NCBI RefSeq assembly: GCF_001438845.1 | Contig: NZ_JQCL01000103.1 | Location: 62,001-126,000, forward strand | Direction: 5' to 3' | Length of the DNA: 64,000 nucleotides | Source: Lactiplantibacillus xiangfangensis | GTDB lineage: Bacteria > Bacillota > Bacilli > Lactobacillales > Lactobacillaceae | Shown here: piece after piece, positions 35,723-43,913 of the stretch | Layout of the letters: every line of letters starts with the position of its first letter | Numbering within the stretch: position 1 is the stretch's first letter | Translations under genes and position numbers: made by a program | Notes under the pieces: generated by a model | What the model was told of the DNA's origin: nothing | The model's database searches: none | What the model saw: the letters and a program-made list of their open reading frames with translations, nothing else

Positions 35723-37003
35723 ATGCAACAGCCACTAGCTTATCGGATGCGACCCCAAACCATCGAAGACGTCGTTGGTCAACAACAACTCGTCGGTCCC
35801 GGTAAGATCATTGCCCGAATGGTCACGGCCAAACGCCTGTCCTCAATGATTTTATACGGTCCCCCGGGTACTGGTAAAACTAGCATTGCAAGTGCGATTG
35901 CTGGTTCAACCAAGTACGCCTTTCGCATGCTGAACGCCGCAACTGATAGTAAAAAACAATTACAAATCGTCGCTGAAGAAGCCAAAATGAGTGGGACCGT
36001 TATTCTCTTACTAGATGAAATCCACCGTTTGGATAAAACCAAGCAAGACTTCTTACTACCGCACCTAGAAAGCGGCCGCATTATTTTGATTGGGGCTACG
36101 ACTGAGAATCCCTATATTAGTATTAATCCAGCGATTCGCAGTCGGACCCAAATCTTTCAAGTCTTCCCACTAACGGCGACTGACATTCAAACGGCCATTG
36201 AACGGGCTTTAAAAGATAAAACTAACGGGCTCGGCGACCACCACGTTGACTTAGCGGACGGTGCCATGCACCACTTGTGCACCGCAACGAACGGTGATTT
36301 ACGTAGCGCACTCAACGGACTGGAACTAGCCGTTTTGTCTTCCACACCGGACGACCAGGGCGTTATTCACGTGACACAAGCCATTATCGAAGAATGCTTA
36401 CAAAAAAAGGCCCTGTCCGCTGACAAGGACGGAGATGCCCACTACGACGTGATTTCCGCGTTTCAAAAATCGATTCGGGGTTCCGACGTTAACGCGGCGT
36501 TACACTATCTCGCCCGCTTAGTCGAAGCCGGTGACCTGAAGAGTATCATGCGGCGCTTAATGGTCATTGCGTATGAAGACATTGGAATGGCGAATCCACC
36601 CGCCTGCGCCCATACGGTCATGGCCGTGCAAGCAGCCGACCAGCTCGGTTTCCCTGAGGCCCGCATTCCGTTAGCCGACGCGGTGATTGAACTCGCTTTG
36701 TCGCCTAAATCAAATTCAGGTATCAACGCTATGGACGCTGCTTTGACCACGGTCAGGAAGGGCCATTACGGGGACATCCCCGCCGATTTGAAGGATGCGC
36801 ATTACCAAGGCGCTGCTAAACTAGGTCACGGCGTCGGTTACGACTTTCCACACGATCACCCCGGTGACTGGGTCGCGCAACAGTATTTACCAGACGCCAT
36901 TAAAGGGGCCGAATACTACCAACCTAAGACGAACGGTCGGTACGAAACCGCCCTCGCCGAACAATATCAAAAATTATTAAAAGCCAATGCTAGAAACCGC
37001 TAA
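35723..37003 (+). CDS. rarA: Replication-associated recombination protein A (RarA/MgsA, YrvN)
   Basis: The 426-residue AAA+ ATPase acts at stalled forks and clamp-loader-like steps. Walker A GPPGTGKTS is at about 47-55, Walker B LLLDEIHRLDK is near 92, and sensor 1 lies in GATTENPY. The C-terminal tetramerisation region (ALHYLARLVEAGDLKSIMRRL seen as HYLARLVEAGDLKS) is complete. Two plausible bases for GGGAG precede the ATG. The 6S RNA candidate follows, an arrangement similar to Bacillus, where the rarA homologue is near bsrA. Confidence 0.95.
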   Translation: MQQPLAYRMRPQTIEDVVGQQQLVGPGKIIARMVTAKRLSSMILYGPPGTGKTSIASAIAGSTKYAFRMLNAATDSKKQLQIVAEEAKMSGTVILLLDEIHRLDKTKQDFLLPHLESGRIILIGATTENPYISINPAIRSRTQIFQVFPLTATDIQTAIERALKDKTNGLGDHHVDLADGAMHHLCTATNGDLRSALNGLELAVLSSTPDDQGVIHVTQAIIEECLQKKALSADKDGDAHYDVISAFQKSIRGSDVNAALHYLARLVEAGDLKSIMRRLMVIAYEDIGMANPPACAHTVMAVQAADQLGFPEARIPLADAVIELALSPKSNSGINAMDAALTTVRKGHYGDIPADLKDAHYQGAAKLGHGVGYDFPHDHPGDWVAQQYLPDAIKGAEYYQPKTNGRYETALAEQYQKLLKANARNR

Positions 37004-37026
37004 CAACATTGCCCTATTGCGAATCA

Positions 37027-37055
37027 TTGCAACTTTTATTTTTATATGCTAGACT
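37027..37055 (+). promoter_or_regulatory. Promoter of the 6S RNA candidate
   Basis: −35 TTGCAA (37027-37032), 17-base spacer, extended −10 TGC-TAGACT (37050-37055). Transcription would start near 37062. Confidence 0.75.
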
Positions 37056-37061
37056 ATAAGT

Positions 37062-37298
37062 CGAAATTACTAAGGTGTGCGCATTGCCCTAAACAAAGTG
37101 TTGCCGAACAAGTAATTTAACTTTGGGAAGAGTGTTAGCTAGTTATCATAACATGCCTTATCCTTTGGTAGTTAGAGGATTAGTCAGCTCATCCCACCTG
37201 CGTTGAAGCGGGTCAATACTGAAGGGCGGTTAACGGCACCACTAGTTTTTCCGGAAGTTTACTTCCGTTGGTCAGGACTCCGGTTCTGGCCTTTTTTG
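37062..37298 (+). ncRNA. ssrS: Candidate 6S RNA (Lacto-usp type)
   Basis: A non-coding unit with its own promoter lies between rarA and a universal stress gene, the known location of the lactobacillar Lacto-usp RNA, later regarded as 6S RNA. The two ends pair as an interrupted rod: ACTA 37069-37072 / TAGT 37243-37246, GGTG / CACC, and GCCC 37086-37089 / GGGC 37224-37227. The centre has a small hairpin ATCCT…AGGAT and a largely open region. A hairpin CGGAAGT / ACTTCCG and a terminator GGTCAG / CTGGCC with T6 (37293-37298) follow. The call rests on position and fold; no covariance model was run. The 3' end could be near 37252. Confidence 0.62.
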
Positions 37299-37355
37299 TT
37301 GCGATTCAAAATTACTTTTAGAAAACTAAAAGTTAAAAGACGAAAACGATTACTA

Positions 37356-37805
37356 ATTAACTGATATAGCAACGTTAGGACCACTAAAATTATTAATTTT
37401 CCCGCTTCCGGCCGTCCGTGATTTCATCTGCCGTGGCGACCGGTTCATGCCAAAAAGCGGTCATGAACCTCACTTGAGAGCCGAAAAAACGTGTCTCTCA
37501 AGATGTCGGTGGCGTAAAATCGGGAAATCACCGATTAACGCCACCCTCACGGCAAATTCATCATGGACGACCTCCAGCTACGTTGAGGTTACTACCTTGT
37601 TTTTAAAAAAATCTCAGCGTAGCCGGCAAAACCAGTGGGCCGTGTCGGCACTGTTAGCTGGTGTTTTTTACCAGGTTACAGTGCGGGGCGACTTGAAAGA
37701 CTCGTCCTTTGAGGCTTTCAAGCGAGGTGGAAGACCGTTTCTTGTCTGTAGGCGACCCCATGGCCCACTGATTCTGCAGGCGAAGCGCTGAAAAATGCTA
37801 ATTTT
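37356..37805. repeat. Double-cloverleaf repeat, copy B
   Basis: Full copy between the 6S candidate and a small membrane gene. Left arms: GGTTCATG 37442-37449 / CATGAACC 37462-37469, TTGAGAG 37474-37480 / CTCTCAA 37495-37501, GGTGGCGT 37508-37515 / ACGCCACC 37538-37545 with inner ATCGG / CCGAT. Linker helix: CTACG / CGTAG and TGAG / CTCA. Right domain: GCCGGCA…TGCAGGC closing helix, then GCACTGT / ACAGTGC and CTTGAAAG / CTTTCAAG. Compared with copies A and C the stem bases change in pairs. The rest of the 878-base gap 37004-37881 is the 6S unit and short AT-rich spacers. Confidence 0.86.
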
Positions 37806-37881
37806 CTAGTTCAATCTTTAATTATAAAATCAAACACCGCACACACATCAAGTGTGTTACCATTTGAAAAGCGTTAATTAA

Positions 37882-38202
37882 ATGTCAAAATATAAGTTAC
37901 GAAAGGACGATATCGCCTTGATCACCCTAATGCTCATTATCTACACCCTGATTGCTGGCTGGATTGGCTACTACCTTGTCAGTCACCAGTCCCGCCCCTT
38001 TCTCACGTTTGATCCTAATCAAACCCCAACGGTCAAGCACGTCGCGCGTTACGGCGGTAGCTTAATGCTACTAGTTGCCGTCGCTAGTGCCGTCACCGTC
38101 TTCTTTCAAAGTACCGTCTGGATTGCAATCGTCCTCGCTAGTGGTTGTTTGATCATGATGGCCGTTGGCTTGCTTTTGGTCAGTTTTATGCAATTCCAGT
38201 AG
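37882..38202 (+). CDS. Small membrane protein of unknown function
   Basis: I do not recognise this 106-residue protein. Three hydrophobic segments are seen, at about 12-34, 53-73 and 78-103. A polar loop (SHQSRPFLTFDPNQTPTVKH) lies between the first two, and the short N-terminus is basic. No strong ribosome-binding site precedes the ATG, so expression may be low or the start imperfect. It lies between repeat copy B and the usp gene, on the same strand. Frame integrity and composition favour a real gene, but this is not certain. Confidence 0.6.
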   Translation: MSKYKLRKDDIALITLMLIIYTLIAGWIGYYLVSHQSRPFLTFDPNQTPTVKHVARYGGSLMLLVAVASAVTVFFQSTVWIAIVLASGCLIMMAVGLLLVSFMQFQ

Positions 38203-38268
38203 AAAACGCTTTTTATTTATTACGAAAACCTTTACAATATAGGTATAAAGTATTGAGGGGTGAGAATC

Positions 38269-38751
38269 ATGTTACAACAATACCAACACATTTTAGTTCC
38301 CGTTGACGGTTCTTATGAAGCGGAATTAGCATTTAAGAAAGCGGTCGCTGTCGCCAAGCGTAACGGTCCTAAAGCGTCCGTGCACATGGTGCATGTCGTG
38401 GATACCCGAGCATTCCAAAACATTTCGAGTTTTGACACCACGATGGTTGAACAAGTGACGGATACCGCCCAAAAGACTTTGGATAAATACGTTGCCGAAG
38501 CCAAGGCGGACGGCTTGGAAAACGTCGACTATTCGATCGAATACGGCGCACCCAAGACGATCATCGCACGCGACGTTCCTAAAGATTTGGACATTGATTT
38601 AATCATGATTGGCGCTACCGGGCTTAACGCGGTAGAACGCTTATTGATTGGATCCGTAACCGAATACGTCACCCGTATGGCGGTATGCGACGTGCTCGTT
38701 GTCCGGACTGACTTGGAAAACAAGCCTGCACCTAAACCTAAGAAAAAATAA
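38269..38751 (+). CDS. Universal stress protein UspA family
   Basis: The 160-residue cytoplasmic protein has the UspA fold. The ATP-binding signature G-x2-G-x9-G-S/T is present (GATGLNAVERLLIGSVTEY), so nucleotide binding is likely. The ATG at 38269 follows AGGGG by 8 bases; a GTG at 38260 overlaps that site. Roles in stress endurance are known for the family, but the specific signal is unknown. It ends with a charged tail (KPAPKPKKK). A weak cre-like sequence lies about 55 bases upstream. Confidence 0.9.
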   Translation: MLQQYQHILVPVDGSYEAELAFKKAVAVAKRNGPKASVHMVHVVDTRAFQNISSFDTTMVEQVTDTAQKTLDKYVAEAKADGLENVDYSIEYGAPKTIIARDVPKDLDIDLIMIGATGLNAVERLLIGSVTEYVTRMAVCDVLVVRTDLENKPAPKPKKK

Positions 38752-38762
38752 TTTGTCCCACT

Positions 38763-38796
38763 AAAAAAGGTCACCGTAATGGTGGCCTTTTTTAGT
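38763..38796 (+). terminator. Intrinsic terminator after usp
   Basis: Stem CTAAAAAAGGTCACC / GGTGGCCTTTTTTAG, symmetrical with A- and T-runs. Confidence 0.9.
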
Positions 38797-39052
38797 CCCC
38801 TTAAGGTTTGCTAAAAGACTATAATTTATCTCTCAATCTTTAATAGCGTTGTTGATTCCAAAAGTTAACTATCCTTTTAGAAATTTTTGATTTAAAAGGC
38901 TTTTCAGCGCCCACTACTTACATATTGACTATAACTGAGTCCATATATTGATTTAGATTTTTAAAGTATTACAATCAGCACTATCTTATTCAAAGGGGCG
39001 ACTATACCTAGACTAACGGCGGTAACGACTAGATGATACAGTGAGTTAACCT
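38797..39052. other. Non-coding AT-rich spacer
   Basis: With the usp terminator this makes a gap of about 300 bases (38752-39052). It is AT-rich. I see no gene, repeat match or convincing promoter in it. A short stretch near 38839 (TCTCAATCTTTAAT) resembles part of the flank of the large repeat family but is too short to call. Confidence 0.4.
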
Positions 39053-39487
39053 ATGAAAATCATAAAAAACATTCTGATTTCATACGCACATGGTATGGTG
39101 ATTTTCGCATCGGTGTTCTATTTTATGACAGCCAAACCTAACGGTACCATGCCTTTACATTGGTATTTCTTGAACACTTTATGGTCATTATCCTATTTGG
39201 TTGCTTTTCCAGCGCTAAGATTGTTAGCGCCAAATTTTAGCAAAGTACGCGTTAAAATGACGTCACTGACGACTAAATCTTTAAACCTTGATGATACTAC
39301 GAGAAAAAACAAATCTAGGCTATATCATGAATCCATCAGTCCCGTGATGAACCAACTAGACATAAAGGGTCATAGTAACAATCGGGATGACGGTACCAGT
39401 TTAGCCGCTGATATGCTACTCAGCGGCGTTTTCATTGCCGTCTCAATACCAGCATTACTGGTGGTGTTGATCAAGAAAGTCAGCTGA
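39053..39487 (+). CDS. Hypothetical membrane protein
   Basis: This 144-residue protein is not one I recognise. Two hydrophobic segments lie at about 8-27 and 41-60, and one at about 117-139. Between them lies a polar region of some 50 residues (SLTTKSLNLDDTTRKNKSRL and so on), which would be cytoplasmic or external as a single loop. The ribosome-binding site is weak (GTGAG about 10 bases before the ATG). Base composition is more AT-rich than neighbouring genes, which may mean recent acquisition. Confidence that it is a real gene is moderate. Confidence 0.6.
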   Translation: MKIIKNILISYAHGMVIFASVFYFMTAKPNGTMPLHWYFLNTLWSLSYLVAFPALRLLAPNFSKVRVKMTSLTTKSLNLDDTTRKNKSRLYHESISPVMNQLDIKGHSNNRDDGTSLAADMLLSGVFIAVSIPALLVVLIKKVS

Positions 39488-39538
39488 TTTTTGCACCTGG
39501 TAAATAAAACTGGGAGACTGTGACATAAGTCCCTCAAT

Positions 39539-39586
39539 TAAAAGCTGACCATAGAAAATCCAAAGACTTTCTATGGTCAGCTTTTT
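39539..39586. terminator. Bidirectional intrinsic terminator
   Basis: Stem AAAGCTGACCATAGAAA / TTTCTATGGTCAGCTTT (17 bp, perfect), between convergent genes. Just upstream, GACTGTGACATAAGTC resembles the entry of the family 2 repeats but lacks their nested stem. Confidence 0.9.
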
Positions 39587-39615
39587 GATATCACAAGACT
39601 CTGGTCTTCATTGCC

Positions 39616-40797
39616 CTATTTTTCTAAAATGGTCTGATAAAGCGATAACCCCAACTTGTTCATTGCGGCCACCTGCGTCTGTTCCTTACCATCCTGTGAC
39701 AAGACAACGACCACGAACGCACCGTGCCGATTTTTGATGATGGCCGCGTCGTTTTGAACGCCGTACTGATTGTATTCTCCGGTTTTATTATAAACGATGG
39801 CGTCACTTGGTAAGTCATGCGGTAACTTAGTGTGGTTGACGTTTTGCTTTAAAATTGCCAGCATTTGCTTATCAGCTTGTTTGGAGACCAGCTGGTGATT
39901 ATACATCTGCTTCAAAAGCTTCGCGACATCTTCAACCGAAGTATAGTTATCCTTACCCGCCTGTAACGCGTTCGTATCCATTAGATGCCGCCCAAGCTTA
40001 GTTTGAGATAATCCCAACCGTGAAATTTCTTGATTAACGACCCGCAACCCACCAACGGTATCAATCATAATATTGGCCGCGGTATTGTCACTTTCGTCGA
40101 TCATTCGCTTCGTGATTTCCTTGTAAGTTAAATCACTGCCGTTCGGTAAAGTTTGCAACGTCCCCGTGCCACCGACTTTATCGCTAGACTTTAATTGATA
40201 AGTGTTGTCTAAATTCAACTTCTTGTCAGCCACTTGTTGGTAGACGGTTGTTAGGATAAAGAGCTTGATGACACTGGCGGCCCGCTGTGACCGGTTATGG
40301 CTAACGACAGCCCCATTTCCCGTCACTGGTTCAACGGCGACTGAACTGGTCCCGCCTAACGCGACCATTTGCTGGTCAACGACTTGTTTGACAGCCGCCT
40401 TAGGAAACGACGACTTGGCCGGCGTACTAGGTTTAGGGGCTTTGGTCGTTTTAACAGATTGGGAGATTTGATTCTTCTTCGCCACCGTCGCTTTGCTAGT
40501 GGCTCGCGATGACTTGGTCGACGGTGCTGCTTGTTGTTCCGATTGACCATTTTGATAGTAAACGTAACCGCCAATTGCCACGATCAGGACCACCGCCCCA
40601 ATAATAAACGGCCACGGGCCCCGCTTCTTGGGCTGCCGTGCGCCCCCACTACGATGTTGGTCTGAACGAGTTTGCGTCACCTTTTGCTGATCCGGTTGCG
40701 ATTCAGCGGTCGTCCGTGATTGCGTTAATGGCTGACCACAGTTTTTACAAAAAGCTGCGTTTGGTACGTTTTTAGCGCCACAAAATTTACAATACAA
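39616..40797 (-). CDS. Zinc-ribbon, single-pass membrane serine hydrolase (class A beta-lactamase-like)
   Basis: This 393-residue protein has three parts. An N-terminal zinc ribbon has Cys pairs at 3/6 and 16/19 (CKFCG…CKNCG). One membrane helix spans about 61-81. A Ser/Lys/Ala-rich linker leads to an extracytoplasmic beta-lactamase-like domain with SVIK at 175-178, SDN at 236-238 and KTG near 335. All three catalytic motifs of class A enzymes are intact. Such domains in lactobacilli more often act on peptidoglycan than on antibiotics; that is an inference. The start is a TTG at 40797 with AAGGGGA 7 bases before it. Confidence 0.85.
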   Translation of the reverse strand: MYCKFCGAKNVPNAAFCKNCGQPLTQSRTTAESQPDQQKVTQTRSDQHRSGGARQPKKRGPWPFIIGAVVLIVAIGGYVYYQNGQSEQQAAPSTKSSRATSKATVAKKNQISQSVKTTKAPKPSTPAKSSFPKAAVKQVVDQQMVALGGTSSVAVEPVTGNGAVVSHNRSQRAASVIKLFILTTVYQQVADKKLNLDNTYQLKSSDKVGGTGTLQTLPNGSDLTYKEITKRMIDESDNTAANIMIDTVGGLRVVNQEISRLGLSQTKLGRHLMDTNALQAGKDNYTSVEDVAKLLKQMYNHQLVSKQADKQMLAILKQNVNHTKLPHDLPSDAIVYNKTGEYNQYGVQNDAAIIKNRHGAFVVVVLSQDGKEQTQVAAMNKLGLSLYQTILEK

Positions 40798-40896
40798 ATT
40801 ATTTTCCCCTTTTGAGTTGATCATCCGAACTATCTTTTCAGATTATAAACTTAGATTCGCGGACCACGCAAGTAAAACCAGGTGTCCAACTTGCCC

Positions 40897-40936
40897 AAAA
40901 TAAAAGACTGTGACAATTTATCACAGCCTTTTATTG
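40897..40936 (-). terminator. Intrinsic terminator after the TPR regulator
   Basis: Stem AATAAAAGACTGTGA / TATCACAGCCTTTTATT-type arms, with T-rich exit on the minus strand. Confidence 0.8.
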
Positions 40937-40960
40937 ATGTTCGAACCGTATTTTTAACTC

Positions 40961-41857
40961 CTACGCTTCGTTAGCGATTTTTAGTGGCGCAATGTGGTAC
41001 TCGGCCATCTCTTTAATAATTTTTTGTGTCAGTAATTCATTATGTGTGACTAAGCTCAACGCGTAAGCCACGTAATAATGGTCATGGGCCGCTTGAACAT
41101 TGTTCAATACAACTTCATTGGCCGCCTTTTGAGCGTACAACCGGTCCAACAAGTACAATGATTGACTATCCTGGGCTTTCTTTAAAGCCAAGTCAATGAG
41201 TTCCAAGGCTTCTTCAGGGAAGTTAATCTTGGCATATAATTGGGCCGCCGAAGCGTAAATCAAGATTTCATTTTGTAAGTAATCGTCATCACCGATTGGT
41301 GCAGCCTGCGCATCCATGGTGTGCAACGTTGCAACCGCCTGTTTAACAAAAATTTCTGCCTTGTCGTAAGACTGCTTGCGTTCGTATGCCAACCCAGTGC
41401 CAAGGGTCGCCAAGATTGCAAACATGTCGTGGCTCGACTTGACGAACTGATTCAGTAACATCCCAAAATTGAAAATGGCTTCATCAGCGTTATCGTTCAA
41501 AACTAGTTGTAAGTAGCCTTCATAATAGTAATACTGCTTCTTATCACTATTACTGCGTAACTGCTTAGGCCGAATCTTGGTAAAGACTTCCTGCGCCTCT
41601 TCCAACTTCGTATGTCGAATCAATAAATCAATTTTTTTGAAAGTCCGGTATAATTGGTCGTCATTTTCAATAATGACTTCGGACAAACGAATTCCTAATC
41701 GATTACAAATTTTCATCATAATTTTCATACTTGGAATTTTGCTCTTTTTTTCAATCAAACTAATCGTTGCCTGCGTACAAATCCCTTCAGCTAGTTCCTT
41801 TTGGGACATCCCCTTGCGCTTCCTGAATTGACGAACTTTTTCTCCCAATATTCTCAT
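40961..41857 (-). CDS. Helix-turn-helix regulator with TPR-like C-terminus (Rgg/PlcR-like)
   Basis: In this 298-residue protein residues 5-60 form an XRE-type HTH (VRQFRKRKGMSQKELAEGI, TQATISLIEKK). The remaining 230 residues are helical repeats of TPR type, as in the RRNPP family (Rgg, PlcR, PrgX), which bind short peptides. No cognate peptide gene is evident next to it, so peptide sensing is only a possibility. AGAGGGG lies before the ATG. The 448-base gap upstream could hold its promoter. Confidence 0.82.
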   Translation of the reverse strand: MRILGEKVRQFRKRKGMSQKELAEGICTQATISLIEKKSKIPSMKIMMKICNRLGIRLSEVIIENDDQLYRTFKKIDLLIRHTKLEEAQEVFTKIRPKQLRSNSDKKQYYYYEGYLQLVLNDNADEAIFNFGMLLNQFVKSSHDMFAILATLGTGLAYERKQSYDKAEIFVKQAVATLHTMDAQAAPIGDDDYLQNEILIYASAAQLYAKINFPEEALELIDLALKKAQDSQSLYLLDRLYAQKAANEVVLNNVQAAHDHYYVAYALSLVTHNELLTQKIIKEMAEYHIAPLKIANEA

Positions 41858-42305
41858 GATAAACCCCTCTTTTATATTGCCTAAACACTAACTCTATCTG
41901 ATCATCCGCTTTGCCCGACCCCACTCGCAAGCAAACCGTCGCTTAACACCGAATCAATCCTCAAGTAACATGTTCAAATAGTTGGACACCATTTAATTGG
42001 GCCATACCAATTACACATATAATTATATTCAGATAATACATTATAAGCAAGAAATAAGAGTAATTCTTATTTAATATTAAGTTATACCATGCTTTATAGG
42101 GCGGGTCATTTATTAATTATCACGTTTTATGGTTCGTTAACCAACTTATATTAAGTGACGTAAATTGACTGTCGGGTACAAAATAGGTGATGAAATCAAG
42201 TCAGCGTCCCTTTCAATTGCTGCAAGGATTCCTCAGATAAAACTTAGTTATTCATCACTTAAAGACTTAATAACAAACTCAAGATCTCATGTCATTCACA
42301 CCGTT
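41858..42305. other. Non-coding region upstream of the TPR regulator
   Basis: This gap of 448 bases lies between two minus-strand genes. It contains no open frame with a ribosome-binding site, no match to either repeat family, and no clear terminator for the GDPD gene's upstream side. The middle part (about 41990-42130) is very AT-rich. A regulator-binding region or small peptide gene could be here, but I cannot support either. Confidence 0.4.
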
Positions 42306-43853
42306 TTATAACCATCCCACTAACCAATTAATTAATTGATAAAAATAGTAATGGGTCGGTTTTGCTTGCAATTGCCGCAACTTTCCGGGCCGATTGGTAA
42401 TCAAACCATCCGCGCCCATCGCTGATAGCCGTTGCATCGCTAAGGGGTGATCAACCGTCCAAAAATAGACTTGGTGACCGTCACGATGCATGGCATTGAC
42501 TTGCTCGCGGGTCGCCGTTAGCGCCTGTAGGGAGTAAAAATCAGCGACACTGTGGCTAAAGTTGGTGAGATAAAACGGCGTGATCAAACCGAGTCGTATC
42601 TGGCTTTGACGTTGCCGTAACCGCTCAATCACTTGGTAATCCAATGAATGGACCGCACCGTGAGCCCGGTTTAAACGCTGACCGTAGTCCTCCGCAAACG
42701 GGCCCATGAGCTGAGCAGCGTCTCCGAGGGCTTTCACCTCAACTAGCAACGGCTGACGGAGCTTTTCAGCAACCGTCAAGTACTGTTTAAAGGAACTGAG
42801 CTGCCCACGTTGCCCGTTTTCCGATAACGTGATGCCGTCCAACTGCTTTAATTTGTAATGCTGAACAGGCCCCGGACGGTCAGCCAAATGCCGTAAGTCC
42901 GGATCGTGCATCACGACCCAATGGTGATCATCCGTGGGCTGAATATCCATTTCGACCAGGTTGGGCTGGGTCTGCTTAACTGTCTGTCGCAACGCACTGA
43001 TGGTGTTTTGCACCCCGTCCGGTCCATTGACCCCGCGGTGTGCGATTACAGCTGGTAGCGGCCCTGAGACTGGTTGTAACCACCAACCCGCATAACTGAC
43101 CGCCATAATGACCAAGATCAGCTGGACCCACCGACTCGCACCCGTGATGACTCGTTGTGGCCAGTAGCGACGCCATAGTTGCCAGACACCCCACCAAGCG
43201 AGTAGTTGTAAGAACGCTTCACTAAGCACGGCCATTAAATAGCCCCAACTTGGTTGGATTAACTCGATTAACCAAACACTGCCGGCTAGTACAGCCCCAA
43301 TTCCAAACCAAGCAGCCACCCACGGGAGGAGTCGTAGCACCTGCTTAACCGCTGCCCACCAAGACGCGTGCCAGCCCGTTAGCCAATACTCACGGCAACT
43401 CGTTGGGCGTTGTAACTGCCGCCGCAAACTCGGTAGCCATTTAATCGACCACAGCCAAACAACTCCCCAGAGTGGCCCTACAACGGGTAACCACTCGTAC
43501 CGCGTGTTAAAAATGCCATTTTGCAAACTGGCCGGCAATTGCACACTGGCCTGTAGCGTTGCTAAATAACCGCCCCAACCGAGCGGCAACCAGAGCACAC
43601 CCGTCAGGACAACTAGCACCCACGTTAGGCCGCGTTGGCGCCAGGACCACCTTGCTTGTCCACTCACTTCGGCTAAACCGGGCAACCAGACGCTCATCAA
43701 AACTAGCCCCAAGGCACTGAGCCAGCCACCAACCATTAACCCAGCTACTTTCACTAATAACATTAACGTTAAGCCAGCGCCCCACCAGAGTGTTGGTCGT
43801 ATTGATAGGTGCGTTACTTTTTTATTAGGTCCAAAGATTTTTACACCTCCCAA
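42306..43853 (-). CDS. Membrane-anchored glycerophosphodiester phosphodiesterase
   Basis: In this 515-residue protein the N-terminal half (about 15-255) is hydrophobic, with about six to eight helices, matching the GDPD membrane domain. The C-terminal half (about 265-490) is a GDPD TIM barrel with HRG, EMDIQPT and MHDPDLRHL, which bind metal and substrate, plus LVEVKA. It should hydrolyse glycerophosphodiesters or teichoic-acid-like polymers at the membrane. The start is uncertain. The TTG at 43853 has no ribosome-binding site, while GGGAGG (about 43844-43849) lies 7 bases before an ATC codon in frame. Confidence 0.87.
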   Translation of the reverse strand: MGGVKIFGPNKKVTHLSIRPTLWWGAGLTLMLLVKVAGLMVGGWLSALGLVLMSVWLPGLAEVSGQARWSWRQRGLTWVLVVLTGVLWLPLGWGGYLATLQASVQLPASLQNGIFNTRYEWLPVVGPLWGVVWLWSIKWLPSLRRQLQRPTSCREYWLTGWHASWWAAVKQVLRLLPWVAAWFGIGAVLAGSVWLIELIQPSWGYLMAVLSEAFLQLLAWWGVWQLWRRYWPQRVITGASRWVQLILVIMAVSYAGWWLQPVSGPLPAVIAHRGVNGPDGVQNTISALRQTVKQTQPNLVEMDIQPTDDHHWVVMHDPDLRHLADRPGPVQHYKLKQLDGITLSENGQRGQLSSFKQYLTVAEKLRQPLLVEVKALGDAAQLMGPFAEDYGQRLNRAHGAVHSLDYQVIERLRQRQSQIRLGLITPFYLTNFSHSVADFYSLQALTATREQVNAMHRDGHQVYFWTVDHPLAMQRLSAMGADGLITNRPGKLRQLQAKPTHYYFYQLINWLVGWL

Positions 43854-43854
43854 C

Positions 43855-43901
43855 TAAAAATGGTGGCCACGATGAAAGGACTTCATCCCGGCCACCACAA
43901 A
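43855..43901 (-). terminator. Intrinsic terminator after ddl
   Basis: Stem TGGTGGCC / GGCCACCA extended by GATGAAGT-type inner pairing, then TTTTTAG on the minus strand. It is directly abutted by the GDPD gene, whose start region begins at the end of the T-tract. Confidence 0.87.
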
Positions 43902-43913
43902 CTCGTGATCTAT

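Noticed and set aside
37447-37791. Open frame of 114 codons across repeat copy B
   Set aside because: Same reason: the frame is not kept in copies A and C, and base changes follow stem pairing rather than codons.
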